Of a stretch of 6,330 nt of DNA, positions 6,183 to 6,330 are shown piece by piece. Position numbers and translations under genes: made by a program. The DNA comes from Verrucomicrobiota bacterium (GTDB taxonomy: Bacteria; Verrucomicrobiota; Verrucomicrobiia; Methylacidiphilales; Verrucolacustridaceae): assembly GCA_010028775.1 (NCBI GenBank), contig RHAF01000072.1:1-6330 (forward strand). The letters run 5' to 3'. The stretch's first letter is position 1. Each line of letters opens with the position of its first letter. The notes under the pieces are model-generated. The model saw only the letters and a list, made by a program, of their open reading frames with translations, was not told the DNA's origin and did not search any database.

Positions 6183-6330
6183 ATGAACACCCCAATATTG
6201 GGCACCTTGCGTCAGGCGGTCCGCATCCGCCCGCCGACCACGGGTTCGGCCCGGCGCTGGCTCCAGAGGATGGGGGGGATGGTTGTTTTTGTCTTCGTGG
6301 TCTCCCTGCTACTGGGGCGGGTGGTGGGAG
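6183..6330 (+). CDS. N-terminus of an unidentified membrane-anchored protein (partial)
   Basis: An ATG at 6183 opens a frame with no stop up to the window edge, giving 49 residues of a longer protein. The first 30 residues are basic and probably cytoplasmic (TLRQAVRIRPP, then GSARRWLQRM). They are followed by a hydrophobic stretch at about 31-45, GGMVVFVFVVSLLLG, which reads as a membrane helix or uncleaved signal anchor with positive-inside orientation. There is no lipobox cysteine in the visible part. The codon use is GC-rich like the neighbours. No Shine-Dalgarno precedes the ATG (TTGGGTCGGATG). It is transcribed divergently from glyQS. The family cannot be recognised from this fragment, and a later internal start at one of the Met codons (residues 30 or 33) cannot be excluded. 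Confidence 0.6.
   Translation, partial: MNTPILGTLRQAVRIRPPTTGSARRWLQRMGGMVVFVFVVSLLLGRVVG

Overview
The window looks like ordinary bacterial chromosome: high GC, tightly packed genes and no mobile elements, RNA genes or CRISPR. It holds four complete protein genes and two fragments cut by the edges. A Verrucomicrobiota or related PVC-type bacterium is a reasonable guess. The clues are kinase-like domains fused to formylglycine-generating-enzyme (FGE)-like domains, the single-chain dimeric type of glycyl-tRNA synthetase, GTG starts and absent Shine-Dalgarno sequences. This is inference from gene style, not a phylogenetic result.

Layout. Bases 2-49 (+) are probably the acidic C-terminal tail of a gene that starts upstream. 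Nine bases later (59-2098, +) comes a full-length YyaL/SPATA20-family protein: a thioredoxin-like domain with CHWC followed by an alpha/alpha toroid. It converges on 2095-3966 (-), and the two stop codons share one CTAG. The minus-strand gene is the most unusual in the window. It reads as a receiver-like domain, a degenerate protein-kinase-like domain, a charged helix, one membrane helix and an exported FGE/SUMF1-type domain that lacks the catalytic cysteines. Upstream on the minus strand are larB (4034-4753), a nickel-pincer cofactor synthesis gene, and glyQS (4761-6131), glycyl-tRNA synthetase, 7 bases apart. An AT-rich 51-base gap with a perfect 10-base palindrome separates glyQS from a divergent gene (6183 to the edge, +) whose product begins with a basic stretch and a membrane helix.

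How the genes relate. glyQS, larB and the receiver/pseudokinase/FGE gene all read leftward and could be one transcription unit. The 67-base gap before the third gene leaves room for a separate promoter. I see no shared pathway: housekeeping translation, one isolated step of a cofactor pathway, and a membrane protein that looks built for non-catalytic sensing or scaffolding. The best candidate for something undescribed is the 623-residue multidomain protein, in which each recognisable catalytic module has lost key residues.
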